51,259 bases of DNA from Crocinitomicaceae bacterium (GTDB taxonomy: Bacteria > Bacteroidota > Bacteroidia > Flavobacteriales_D > Crocinitomicaceae), in assembly GCA_022447665.1 (NCBI GenBank), contig JAKVAQ010000019.1, positions 28,827-80,085 on the forward strand. Reading direction: 5' to 3'. Below the pieces are notes generated by a model. The model was not told the origin of the DNA and did no database searches. It saw only the letters and a list, made by a program, of their open reading frames with translations. Shown here piece by piece: positions 34,104 to 42,862 of the stretch. Each line of letters begins with the position of its first letter. Position 1 is the first letter of the stretch. The position numbers and the translations under genes are program-made.

Positions 34104-37100
34104 ATGAAACTCGGATTTTTAAAACGCTGGAAATTCTGGAGAAGGCTCACGATATGGCTTATCCTTTTCCCTATTCTACTCTTTACTACTGTTGTTATCA
34201 TTGTTTATGTGAAGCAAGATGTAATTGTTCAAGAATTAATCACGAAGCTAAATGAAGACTTCGTTGGTGAGATAGAAATAGAGGACTCTCATGTAAGTCC
34301 TTTTGAGAACTTCCCTTATATCTCGATAGATTTAGATCATGTCAAACTCTATGAAGATAAAGAAGATCACTCTGAACCAATAGTTGATTTAGAGGACATT
34401 TATGTTGGGTTCGATTTATGGACATTATTATCGGGAGACTATGATATCAAAGTAATGGAGCTAAAGAATGGTTATATCCATGTGATTCAACATGAAGATG
34501 GAGAACTCAATATAACCCATGCTTTTTCAACACAGAAAGAAGTAGAAGATGTTGAAGAGGAATTTCACATGCATCTGAAATCAATAGAGCTAATCGATGT
34601 TGATATTTACAAATACAATGAAGCCAATGAATTAATGGTAGAATCCTTCGTGTCGCATGCTGATCTTGGTTTTAAAACTAACGATGAACACATTTTAGCC
34701 CATGTTGATGCTCAAATGGAGTTAAACGTAATAATGGAAGGAGACACCACTTTCTTTAAACATAAGCATCTTAATGTGGATGCAGAAATGGAATTCTTTA
34801 AAGAAACTGATTTACTCGTTATTGAGCCTTCGATGCTTGAGCTTGAACATGCAACTTTTACAGGAGAAGGGTCTATTGATTTTGCTGATGAGTCTAACCT
34901 AGATCTCAAGCTATATGGCGAAAAAGAAAACTTTGAACTTTTTATGGCGTTGGCCCCGGAAGAGATTTACCCTGTTTTAGATAGGTACGATAATGCTGGT
35001 GAAATAAAATTTGAAGTGGACGTTAAGGGAAGATCGACTTACGGAAACACCCCTCTTATAGATGCTACTTTTTCATGTCATAATGGCCTTTTTGAAAATA
35101 CCGTTTCGCACAAGAAAGTTGATCAATTGAATTTTGAGGGACATTTTACAAACAATGGCAAACCAGGCTTAGAAAACATGGAATTCACCATGGCAGATTT
35201 TACCATGCGACCTGAAGCGGGAACCTTTTCTGCGAATATTGATGTGGAGGATTTTGAATCTCCCAATATAGACATGTCCTTAGATTCTGATTTTGACCTT
35301 GAGTTTCTTTCTTCGTTTATTAATGTAACGAGCTTGGAAGATTTAAGGGGCAAGATACAATTGCAAATGAAGTTTCATGACATTATTGACCTAAGCCATC
35401 CAGAACGCTCAATAGAGAAGCTTAACGAAGCGTATTACTCAGAACTACTAGTTGAAAATTTAGGATTCAGTACAGATGCCTACCATTTACCCTTGGACAA
35501 TTTCAGTACAAGAATAACAGTTACAGGCCATGAAGCTCAAATTGAGTACATGGACATAAAAATGGGAAACACAGACCTCGGACTCTCTGGACATATCAAC
35601 GATTTACCAGCAATAATTCATCATACGAACGATCAAATAATTGCCGACTTAGAGCTTCATTCGAAACTGATAGATGTAGAGGAATTAACTTGGTCTGAAG
35701 ACCCTGAAAAACAGCCGATTGATGAAAAGATTGATGATTTAAAAATGAGCTTTAAATTCGTGTCCTCGGCAAAAAAGATTACAGAGTCTCCGAACCTTCC
35801 TGTTGGCGAGTTTTTTGTCGAAAACTTATATGCTAAGCTCGAGCATTACCCACACACCTTCCATGACTTTCATGCAGATGTTTTTGTGGAAGATTCCAAT
35901 TTTAGGATTATTGATTTCTCAGGAATGATTGATGAAAGTGACTTTCATTTTAATGGTAAGCTATTGGATTATGAGAGATGGCTTCAAGAACACCCTGTAG
36001 GAGACACTAAAATAGAATTCGATTTAACATCAAAACATTTAGAATTAGATGATCTGTTTTCCTACAAAGGTGAGAACTATGTTCCTGAAGATTATAGACA
36101 TGAAGAAATCACAGGCTTAAAACTACATGGGGATGTGGCTCTGCATTTCAATGATGGCCTAAAATCTACGGACTGTAATTTAACAGAAGTTGATGGAAAA
36201 ATGTTAGTTCATCCTATGCGTTTTGAAGATTTCAATGGACGTGTGCACATAGAAGATGAGCACATCGTTATTGAACAATTTGCGGGTAAAATAGGACGTT
36301 CAGCATTTGAACTTGACATGAACTATTACTACGGTGAAGACGAAACTGTAAGAAAACGTGACAACCACTTTGGTTTAAGAGCGAATAAGCTCGATTTCGA
36401 TGAACTGTTCAATTATAATGAACCGCCAGGCGCATTGGCTGAATCGCCCGAAGAGCACGAAAACGTTTTTAACATTTATGAGCTTCCTTTCTCAACAATG
36501 ACCATTGACATTGATATCAATGACATGAATTACCATAGATATCACTTAACTGACTTGCACGGACGGTTTAGAACGACTCCTGAGCATTATATCTATGTTG
36601 ACACTTTAAGAATGCGTGCGGCCGGAGGAAAAATGAGAATGTCTGGTTATTTCAATGGTTCTGACAAGGACAAAATTTATTTTAGTCCTAACCTTGAACT
36701 AGTTGATGTAAACCTAGATAAGCTATTGTTTAAGTTTGAAAACTTTGGTCAGGATTATCTTGTTTCAGATAATCTACATGGCAAAATAACGACCTCTATC
36801 GATGGTAAAATACATGTACATGCTGATATGGTTCCAATACTTGATGATTCAGAAGTACACATGGATGTTTTAGTTGTTGATGGAAGATTGGTTGACTTTG
36901 CTCCAATCGTTGATATGAAGGATTACTTTGTAGATAAGAATGTACATAATGTAAAATTTGATACACTCAGGAATCATATTGACTTTACCAATGGGACAAT
37001 TAACATTCCTAATATGAGTATAAATTCAACCTTGGGTTACATTGAAGTATCAGGAACACAAGACATGGACTACAATATGGAGTGGTACATGAGGGTTCCG

Positions 37101-37313
37101 CTAAATCTAGTAGCAGGCACAGGCTTTAAAATGCTCTTTGGAAAAAACAAAGAAGAAGTTGACCCAGAACAAGAAGACGAAATTGAATATCGTGATCCAG
37201 GCAAAAAACAAGCCATGGTCAACGTGAAAATTGTTGGTGACGCTGAGGATTACGAAGTTTCTCTGGGAAAAGACAAACGAGATAAAAAGAAACGAAAGAA
37301 TAAAAAGAACTAG
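34104..37313 (+). CDS. AsmA-like envelope protein (large)
   Basis: 1069 residues from the ATG at 34104; the frame is open from 34047, but the shorter form starts just before the membrane anchor. One N-terminal helix (about 15-38, RRLTIWLILFPILLFTTVVIIVYV) is followed by a long periplasmic chain of repeated beta strands with conserved DIDLDHVKL-like and GxISGxxxF-type turns. These are typical of AsmA/YhjG proteins that bridge membranes and are now thought to transport phospholipids. It ends in a highly charged Lys-rich tail, presumably near the outer membrane. A TATATTTA box lies 12 nt upstream, with TTTG 23 nt further. Confidence 0.85.
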   Translation: MKLGFLKRWKFWRRLTIWLILFPILLFTTVVIIVYVKQDVIVQELITKLNEDFVGEIEIEDSHVSPFENFPYISIDLDHVKLYEDKEDHSEPIVDLEDIYVGFDLWTLLSGDYDIKVMELKNGYIHVIQHEDGELNITHAFSTQKEVEDVEEEFHMHLKSIELIDVDIYKYNEANELMVESFVSHADLGFKTNDEHILAHVDAQMELNVIMEGDTTFFKHKHLNVDAEMEFFKETDLLVIEPSMLELEHATFTGEGSIDFADESNLDLKLYGEKENFELFMALAPEEIYPVLDRYDNAGEIKFEVDVKGRSTYGNTPLIDATFSCHNGLFENTVSHKKVDQLNFEGHFTNNGKPGLENMEFTMADFTMRPEAGTFSANIDVEDFESPNIDMSLDSDFDLEFLSSFINVTSLEDLRGKIQLQMKFHDIIDLSHPERSIEKLNEAYYSELLVENLGFSTDAYHLPLDNFSTRITVTGHEAQIEYMDIKMGNTDLGLSGHINDLPAIIHHTNDQIIADLELHSKLIDVEELTWSEDPEKQPIDEKIDDLKMSFKFVSSAKKITESPNLPVGEFFVENLYAKLEHYPHTFHDFHADVFVEDSNFRIIDFSGMIDESDFHFNGKLLDYERWLQEHPVGDTKIEFDLTSKHLELDDLFSYKGENYVPEDYRHEEITGLKLHGDVALHFNDGLKSTDCNLTEVDGKMLVHPMRFEDFNGRVHIEDEHIVIEQFAGKIGRSAFELDMNYYYGEDETVRKRDNHFGLRANKLDFDELFNYNEPPGALAESPEEHENVFNIYELPFSTMTIDIDINDMNYHRYHLTDLHGRFRTTPEHYIYVDTLRMRAAGGKMRMSGYFNGSDKDKIYFSPNLELVDVNLDKLLFKFENFGQDYLVSDNLHGKITTSIDGKIHVHADMVPILDDSEVHMDVLVVDGRLVDFAPIVDMKDYFVDKNVHNVKFDTLRNHIDFTNGTINIPNMSINSTLGYIEVSGTQDMDYNMEWYMRVPLNLVAGTGFKMLFGKNKEEVDPEQEDEIEYRDPGKKQAMVNVKIVGDAEDYEVSLGKDKRDKKKRKNKKN

Positions 37314-38246
37314 TTATTCTTCGACAAATTCTCCGTTTACTACTTTAAGAATATAACGCTCCCCTTCTCGATTTACCACGAGCATATCATTCCCAAAATA
37401 GAATGATGCTTCACCCTCTCCTTCCATTATAATTGATTGGTGCGCCCATGTTTCTGCTGCAGCACTATAAAAAACTTGCACTACGCATTTGTAGGTTGTG
37501 GTTTCTATCTCGCCTTCGTATACGTCAGATACAACACACATAACTTTGGCTATCTTAACCATACCATCCATAGCATCATCAAGGGCCACGAATAATACTG
37601 AAGAATTATGGCCTCCGAACTCGCTGTCATAAAAGCCGAAAAGATAAATTTTATCGTTACTAAACCATCCTCCTTCAAAACCTTCTTTCGCAATTAATTG
37701 GTCGTTCTCAATTGAGATTTTTTCAAGTTCTTCATAATTCAAAGATGTTTCAATATCATCTCCTTGACTACCTATTTCAGCGGCGGTATAAGGCAAGCTA
37801 GAAGGTATTCCTTTAGACGGCTCGAGCTCCAATTCAACGTCCAACATTTCCTCTGCCTTGGTCCAAGAACCTACTAGAAAGTCCTCATCAAACTGTAAAT
37901 TAAAGGTTTCCTTTATTTCTCCATCTTCTTCTCGCTTTAACTCGAGCTCGCTTCCATTTCGTTCACCAAACAAATCGAAGCTTACGCCGTTTTCGGTATA
38001 AAAATAAGAACCAGTAGTATATCCATCACTTCCATCCGTAAATACTTCAAAAAAAACTTCATATTCACCCAAGGCTCCAGTGTATGATAGAATATTTGGA
38101 TACTTCTTTAAATCTTCTGTTTCTGTATCTAGAACCACATCACTAGAATCTTCAACTTTGTTTTCAATTCCGTTGTCAGAGTTGTCACTAGAATCTCCGC
38201 AAGCAAACATTAAAACTGGTAAAGCAAATAGAACAATCTTTTTCAT
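37314..38246 (-). CDS. Putative lipoprotein, unknown function
   Basis: 310 residues. Lipoprotein signal peptide (MKKIVLFALPVLMFACGDSS) with lipobox LMFAC at residue 16, followed by an Asp/Ser/Asn-rich linker and a globular part of alternating strands and short helices. I recognise no family. Acidic residues are frequent (about 20% Asp+Glu), as in surface lipoproteins. It lies between the convergent AsmA-like gene and the terminator of the T9SS hydrolase gene, and probably has its own promoter (a TATCTTTA box 3 nt before the ATG). Confidence 0.6.
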   Translation of the reverse strand: MKKIVLFALPVLMFACGDSSDNSDNGIENKVEDSSDVVLDTETEDLKKYPNILSYTGALGEYEVFFEVFTDGSDGYTTGSYFYTENGVSFDLFGERNGSELELKREEDGEIKETFNLQFDEDFLVGSWTKAEEMLDVELELEPSKGIPSSLPYTAAEIGSQGDDIETSLNYEELEKISIENDQLIAKEGFEGGWFSNDKIYLFGFYDSEFGGHNSSVLFVALDDAMDGMVKIAKVMCVVSDVYEGEIETTTYKCVVQVFYSAAAETWAHQSIIMEGEGEASFYFGNDMLVVNREGERYILKVVNGEFVEE

Positions 38247-38268
38247 GCTTAAAGATAATTATTATGTC

Positions 38269-38302
38269 AAAAAAAAGTCCCGGCTCAAATGAACCAGGAC
38301 TT
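38269..38302 (-). terminator. Rho-independent terminator after the T9SS hydrolase gene
   Basis: On the minus strand a 12-bp stem (with two G-U pairs) around the loop ATTT, ended by eight T residues. It closes the transcript of the large secreted hydrolase. Confidence 0.85.
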
Positions 38303-38322
38303 CTCATATTCAAATATTCAAT

Positions 38323-41300
38323 TTATTGCAATACTATTCGCTCTACCACATTTCTATCTTCAGATAAAATATTGATAAAGTACATTCCTCTCTCTAAATT
38401 ACTTAGATCCACTTGTAATGAATTGTCGTTTGTGGGAATAAATTTGGCAGCTACCACCTGACCTGCAGCATTTAAAATTGTAATATTGTTCTCTGCAATC
38501 CCTTCTCCCATGATATTAATTAATCCTGAACTTGGATTAGGGAAAATAGAAATTTCAGCGTCATTCTCAATCTCTTCTGCTCCTAATTGACCGTCAACCG
38601 TCACTGTCAGTGATTCCTCTGAAGAACAACCTCCAGTAAATGAAGCTGTACATGTATACGTTGTTGTTACCACAGGAGAAGCTACTGGTGTCATACTCGA
38701 AGGATCATCTAAACCAGTTGCTGGTGTCCATAAATAAGTGTCTGCAGCACCGGTCACTGCTAATGTAGTTGATTCACCACCGATAATTGTAACATCACCA
38801 CTTAAGGTAATGGCTGGAACAGGCTCTGTATCTGCTAAAATCTCTACCCTTTCACTTACACAACCAGGCTCTCTTACATTCCAATCGTAGAAAAAATAGT
38901 AGTAATTTCCAGCATCTCCACCTGTTACATTATTGCCTGTAATTGAAACTAAACCAGGAATTGTATATGGGAAAGCGGTAGCAGCGTCATTATTTCTGTA
39001 CAACTCTACAAAGCCATCAATCGTCATCCAATACCCTGAATAAGCATCAATATCCCAGTTAAGCGTAACTACATTCTCTCCGGTAACAAGGTTAGCATCC
39101 ATTGTGTGTACTACTGAACCACCATCGCCGTCAAGAATTTGAATTGTTCTTGTTCCAGGCGATTCTGCATATACAGTGACTGAAATAAATTCAAATGGAG
39201 CTATCGCATCAAAGAATAATCCTCTAGTATCAAAATCGAAGTATCCCCCACCACCATATGTGTTATCAGCAGGCCCAACAGTTTGGATAGGATAATCAAC
39301 TAATTCTTCTACAAAATAAGAAGTCGGTGTTGAAATAACAGGATTATAAGTGGTTCCGGTATTTACTAACGTGCCTCCAATAGCATCATCATACCAGTTT
39401 AACGTTCCTCCTGTACCTGTAGCGGTTAAGCTTGCAGTGTATCCTGGGCAATCTATATCTCCAGTCCCAGTTGGAGCAGCCGGTTTATCCACTACAATAT
39501 AAGCAACCTCAGTATGCATATCAGTTCCTTCATCATTAGTCACTGTGAGCGTTACAGTATATGTTCCGTCTGCAGCGTAGGTGTAGGTCGGATTTTCATC
39601 AGTAGAAGTGCCAACGCCATCACCAAAATCCCATAACCATGAGGTTGGTGTAAAGGCAGATTCATCTTCAAATTCAACTTCTCCAGAACACGTAAATAAA
39701 GTGTTTGCAGAAAAGGCAGCGATTGGCGCGAAAGCAACCACGTCGTCACCACTCACCATTAAATCCGATACGAGAATAGACCCTGCAGCAGTTTCATCAA
39801 ACACGAATCGAATATATTCAATCTGCGTCATGTCAACTCCTGAAAAAGCTGATAAAGGAATCTTTACAGAGTTAGCCATAACTCTTGGAAGAGTTGTACC
39901 GATATCTCCAGGAGGCCAATATAAAGCAGTAGAGTGATCACTAACAAGTACACTACTAGAAGCGCCAGATAAATCAGTTAACTCTACTTTAAAGTCCTGC
40001 GCAAGTCCTGCAGGCGAATCATCAAAATTTACCGAAACTCTAAATTGTAATGCTTTGAACTGTGTTAAATCCTGCAGGTAATCCGGCAAATCATTTCTAT
40101 ACCAATCATCAGCACTATTCCACTCCATTTCGATTTGGCTTAATCCTAAATAGGTAACACTCCCCATCTTTTGGTGCGGCTGTTGTGATGCACCAGCAGT
40201 CATACAGTATTGCTCACCTAAGTCATCTCCACAAACATCGTAGCGTACTAGCCCATTTTGAGTAACCGCTTCTCCTAAATCGTTCGTAACCTCAGACCCT
40301 TCAGAATCTTGCGTATTAATAATTACACTCTTATTATAAGGTGGATGATACGTAACCCAAACTTCATCCTCAGTAATACCAGAAGACGCAGGAGGCACTA
40401 TACTATCCACTTGAAGAATTTGCGCGAATTCAGTTTCTCCACCAATATGGTATCTAAAGAAAGCACTTGCATACGCAGTTAATGATGTTTGCTGTTGTGT
40501 GTAAGATAATCTCCCAGAAGTTCCAGAACCAGAACCGCAATGAATATCGTTTTGTGCAGGGTTTACAAATCCCCAGTCATCAGAAGTTGCATATGAAAAT
40601 AAGGCTGGTGTCCAAAAAGTATTGTAGTAATTGTGGTTAGAACCAAATACTGTTACATTGTACTTTTCAGTAGTATCTTCATCCATTAAATAACGTGCGT
40701 CATCGTAAAAGTGAACACCTTGAAGGTCAGAAACATCTCCATCACAATAAGGAGCTAAATTTAGCACAGGAATACCGGTGAGAATAGGTCGATTAAAATC
40801 AACAGGAGCTAAGGTAAATACTGCATTCACTCCATAAGGTCTTCCTAAATCTTCGTTATACAATGCATGTGTAATTACACCTTCTCCTCCTCTTGAATGC
40901 CCGAGGGTACCAACATTGTTTAAGTCAAGCGCACCAAAGAAATCAGAGCCAAAAGGACCAGTTGCATCTGAAGTATTCCAACCATTCCAAAGATCTAAAT
41001 GATGCTGAATTAACTCAGCTCTAGCCTGCATACCATAATCTGGTGTCGAATTATCTGTAGCAGATATTGAATTTGCCGAAATTGAAATCACAATATATCC
41101 GTGACTTGCTAAATGATCTCCTAAAAAGTCGTAGCCATCATAACTAGGTATTCCTATAAAGCCGCCAGTTGGTGGCCAAGAGTTTGAAGTAGCCCCTGTA
41201 CCAGGGTTATACATTGCCGTATGTCTACCATGTAAAAGTAGAATTACGGGATAAGGTCCACCTGATAAATCTGTTGGATGATGAACCGACCCCACAACTT

Positions 41301-41457
41301 CAACATCAACAGGGAAAGTTGGTGGATCATATGCTTCATCTCCTAAATCATAGTACTGTTTTGTAACGGCTAATGGTCCTGGTAATCCTGGATCATCAAC
41401 CTGTGCAAATGAAATTCCAAAAAGAAAAGTAAATGCAAGGGCAAGTATCGTTTTCAT
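38323..41457 (-). CDS. T9SS-exported alpha/beta hydrolase with PKD and Ig-like domains
   Basis: 1044 residues with signal peptide MKTILALAFTFLFGISFAQ (start at 41457; ATGs at 41466 and 41475 are alternatives). The hydrolase domain (about 45-390) has ILLLHGRHTAM, a HGYIVISISAN strand and the nucleophile elbow GHSRGG near residue 186. A PKD domain (about 586-655, SWLWDFGDG) and an Ig-like domain (LNWYDDAIGGTLV) follow. The last 80 residues are a type A sorting tail (EISIFPNPSSG ... YFINI), so export is by T9SS to the surface or medium. It resembles PAF-acetylhydrolase/chlorophyllase-like esterases; substrate unknown. Confidence 0.87.
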   Translation of the reverse strand: MKTILALAFTFLFGISFAQVDDPGLPGPLAVTKQYYDLGDEAYDPPTFPVDVEVVGSVHHPTDLSGGPYPVILLLHGRHTAMYNPGTGATSNSWPPTGGFIGIPSYDGYDFLGDHLASHGYIVISISANSISATDNSTPDYGMQARAELIQHHLDLWNGWNTSDATGPFGSDFFGALDLNNVGTLGHSRGGEGVITHALYNEDLGRPYGVNAVFTLAPVDFNRPILTGIPVLNLAPYCDGDVSDLQGVHFYDDARYLMDEDTTEKYNVTVFGSNHNYYNTFWTPALFSYATSDDWGFVNPAQNDIHCGSGSGTSGRLSYTQQQTSLTAYASAFFRYHIGGETEFAQILQVDSIVPPASSGITEDEVWVTYHPPYNKSVIINTQDSEGSEVTNDLGEAVTQNGLVRYDVCGDDLGEQYCMTAGASQQPHQKMGSVTYLGLSQIEMEWNSADDWYRNDLPDYLQDLTQFKALQFRVSVNFDDSPAGLAQDFKVELTDLSGASSSVLVSDHSTALYWPPGDIGTTLPRVMANSVKIPLSAFSGVDMTQIEYIRFVFDETAAGSILVSDLMVSGDDVVAFAPIAAFSANTLFTCSGEVEFEDESAFTPTSWLWDFGDGVGTSTDENPTYTYAADGTYTVTLTVTNDEGTDMHTEVAYIVVDKPAAPTGTGDIDCPGYTASLTATGTGGTLNWYDDAIGGTLVNTGTTYNPVISTPTSYFVEELVDYPIQTVGPADNTYGGGGYFDFDTRGLFFDAIAPFEFISVTVYAESPGTRTIQILDGDGGSVVHTMDANLVTGENVVTLNWDIDAYSGYWMTIDGFVELYRNNDAATAFPYTIPGLVSITGNNVTGGDAGNYYYFFYDWNVREPGCVSERVEILADTEPVPAITLSGDVTIIGGESTTLAVTGAADTYLWTPATGLDDPSSMTPVASPVVTTTYTCTASFTGGCSSEESLTVTVDGQLGAEEIENDAEISIFPNPSSGLINIMGEGIAENNITILNAAGQVVAAKFIPTNDNSLQVDLSNLERGMYFINILSEDRNVVERIVLQ

Positions 41458-41467
41458 TCTATTCATC

Positions 41468-41893
41468 TTATTCATTTTCAGCAGTTTTTAGTGAAACAAC
41501 GCCATTTACCTTCCAATGCAGTCCTTCAAAACCGACAATTTGCTGACTTTCACCATCTTGTTTAGTATTGCTATCATACAGTCCGTAAACAAGAACCAAG
41601 TCACTTGAACCGTTAATTATTCCGAACTCATCAATCGGTATAAAAAATGTAATTTTCGTTACATCTCCACCTGGATGAGTATTCATTAAAAAGTATTTAG
41701 CACCAGAATGCAAAACATATCTATTGGCACCCACAATAAAGTTTGTATTACTACTTAAAGTAACTTCAACAATATCATCTTTTTGTATTGCCGACTCAAA
41801 AGAAATTTGAGTCTCTGTAGTGGCTTGATTTTGAGCAGCTACCAGTAAAGGAAGGAGCAAGATCAAAACGCCGAATCGCTTGAGCATCTTCAT
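41468..41893 (-). CDS. Small secreted protein preceding the T9SS hydrolase
   Basis: 141 residues. Signal peptide MLKRFGVLILLLPLLVAAQ; the mature 120 residues are beta-rich (ISFESAIQKDDIVEVTLSSNTNFIVGANRYVLHSG and KITFFIPIDEF), like an immunoglobulin-type or lectin-like sandwich. No family recognised. Its stop codon lies 10 bp before the hydrolase start on the same strand, so the two are surely co-transcribed, and it may be a partner or chaperone of the exported hydrolase. Confidence 0.6.
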   Translation of the reverse strand: MKMLKRFGVLILLLPLLVAAQNQATTETQISFESAIQKDDIVEVTLSSNTNFIVGANRYVLHSGAKYFLMNTHPGGDVTKITFFIPIDEFGIINGSSDLVLVYGLYDSNTKQDGESQQIVGFEGLHWKVNGVVSLKTAENE

Positions 41894-41995
41894 TTTTTTT
41901 AATTTGGTCCCTAATTTACGGAATTGAAATGGAAATCTTTAACCGCTCATAATTTTGAACTAAAGGACTGTGATATGTTATTTTATTTGGCCAAA

Positions 41996-42012
41996 ACCCC
42001 AGCTTCTGGGGT
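41996..42012 (-). terminator. Hairpin downstream of the SiaC-like gene
   Basis: Perfect 7-bp stem ACCCCAG / CTGGGGT with a 3-nt loop, followed on the minus strand by four T residues. It is 65 bp beyond the SiaC-like stop codon, so it may terminate that transcript; it is also the start of the GGGGTCGGGCTTTC element described in the findings. Confidence 0.45.
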
Positions 42013-42077
42013 CGGGCTTTCACTACTAGTCCATCACCTTAAAGTTCTGGAGCTAACCGTTCAATCCCTTTTGGAAT

Positions 42078-42473
42078 CTAGTACTCCAATAAGTGGGTTT
42101 TACTTTGAATAATGAAGTTAATGCTAGGTGCTACTTCTTTCATTTTATTTATGAAATCGAGCATATCTAGATCCTCCGCTTCGTACAACCATTCACAACT
42201 AATATTCGTTTTCCCGGTTTCCTGTAATCGTCCAAGCATATGAAAGATTTTATGAATCATACTTGAACTTGTAGAATTCAAATACCTAAAGGCTACCCTT
42301 ATCTCTGTATCACCACTCGGCAATCTATAATAATCACTAAACCAATCAATTATTGGGAAATAAAATGACGCAGCGTCCTCAGGCACTGATGTTCCTCCGA
42401 AAGAAAGTTTTCCCGAAGGCAAGAGACTAAAAAAAGGAGTTTTCTCCTTTCCTTCTATAACTAGCGGATTCAT
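42078..42473 (-). CDS. SiaC-family regulatory phosphoprotein (DUF1987)
   Basis: 131 residues from the ATG at 42473: MNPLVIEGKEKTP, SLLPSGKLSFGGTSVPEDAASFYFPIIDW, and FRYLNSTSSSMIHKIFHML match the SiaC fold, in which a Thr/Ser near the N-terminal part is (de)phosphorylated by a PP2C-type phosphatase and a kinase to control a diguanylate cyclase or other target. The frame is open from 42539, but a promoter with TATACTTG lies at 42511-42540, so the longer form cannot be translated from it. Cyclase and kinase partners are not adjacent; a SpoIIE-type phosphatase is 18 kb away. Confidence 0.85.
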   Translation of the reverse strand: MNPLVIEGKEKTPFFSLLPSGKLSFGGTSVPEDAASFYFPIIDWFSDYYRLPSGDTEIRVAFRYLNSTSSSMIHKIFHMLGRLQETGKTNISCEWLYEAEDLDMLDFINKMKEVAPSINFIIQSKTHLLEY

Positions 42474-42510
42474 AGAACCTAAGAAATTTACGGAAATAAT
42501 ATTTACAATG

Positions 42511-42540
42511 CAAGTATAAGAAATGAGCGCAATAAACAAA
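42511..42540 (-). promoter_or_regulatory. Promoter of the SiaC-like gene
   Basis: Minus strand: TTTG (42537-42540), 18 nt, TATACTTG (42511-42518; one mismatch). The leader to the ATG is about 32 nt. This supports the start at 42473 and makes the SiaC-like gene divergent from the candidate RNA. Confidence 0.6.
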
Positions 42541-42548
42541 GTTCTTTG

Positions 42549-42556
42549 TAAATTTG
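42549..42556 (+). promoter_or_regulatory. -7 box (TAAATTTG) of the candidate non-coding RNA
   Basis: Exact TAnnTTTG match; the predicted first nucleotide is near 42561, directly before the first helix of the candidate RNA. No -33 TTG at the usual distance. Confidence 0.5.
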
Positions 42557-42559
42557 TAG

Positions 42560-42808
42560 TACAAGCACTACGCCGAGAGCGTTAAGTAGCTTTATTCGTT
42601 TCGACGGAGACCCACACAGCAAGTTTTTGGTTCTTAACAGTTATTACATTAGAGTCATCTTAGTGCTTAACAATGACAGGGCCCCAAGTCTCGATTATTC
42701 GGGATAACTTTTACGGAAGATAACAGGGGATTTCAGAACTTTGCCGGTAGCTCTAACCATTTTAGATTTAGAAGATTCCTAAAATGTAAAGTCTGAGTGG
42801 GTTTTTTT
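42560..42808 (+). ncRNA. Candidate structured, pseudoknotted non-coding RNA
   Basis: About 245 nt with no reading frame but dense complementarity. Helices I can trace: AAGCACTA (42563-42570) with TAGTGCTT (42661-42668); GTTAAG (42581-42586) with CTTAAC (42633-42638); a 5-bp hairpin with TTCG tetraloop (42595-42608); a 6-bp hairpin at 42689-42704; CATTTTAG/CTAAAATG (42758-42786). The segment 42608-42619 pairs with 42793-42804 (11 of 12, one A-A mismatch), crossing the first helix, so the fold is a pseudoknot. A run of T follows at the 3' end. It does not match tmRNA, RNase P or SRP RNA as I know them; could be 6S-like or new. Confidence 0.55.
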
Positions 42809-42842
42809 CTTTCACTTGAAATCAAACTATAATAATGTGATT

Positions 42843-42862
42843 GCTTATTACGTTCAATAAGC
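42843..42862 (+). promoter_or_regulatory. Hairpin ending at a start codon
   Basis: GCTTATT (42843-42849) and AATAAGC (42856-42862) form a 7-bp stem with a 6-nt loop that ends exactly one base before the ATG at 42863. It could mask translation initiation. Confidence 0.35.

Noticed and set aside
39608-39937. 109-residue plus-strand frame inside the T9SS hydrolase gene
   Set aside because: Antisense shadow; the opposite strand has clear PKD and hydrolase motifs.
42590-42620. tmRNA (TTTCGACGG resembles the tmRNA 5' core)
   Set aside because: No tRNA-like acceptor or T-arm, no CCA-type end and no tag reading frame could be found in the flanks.
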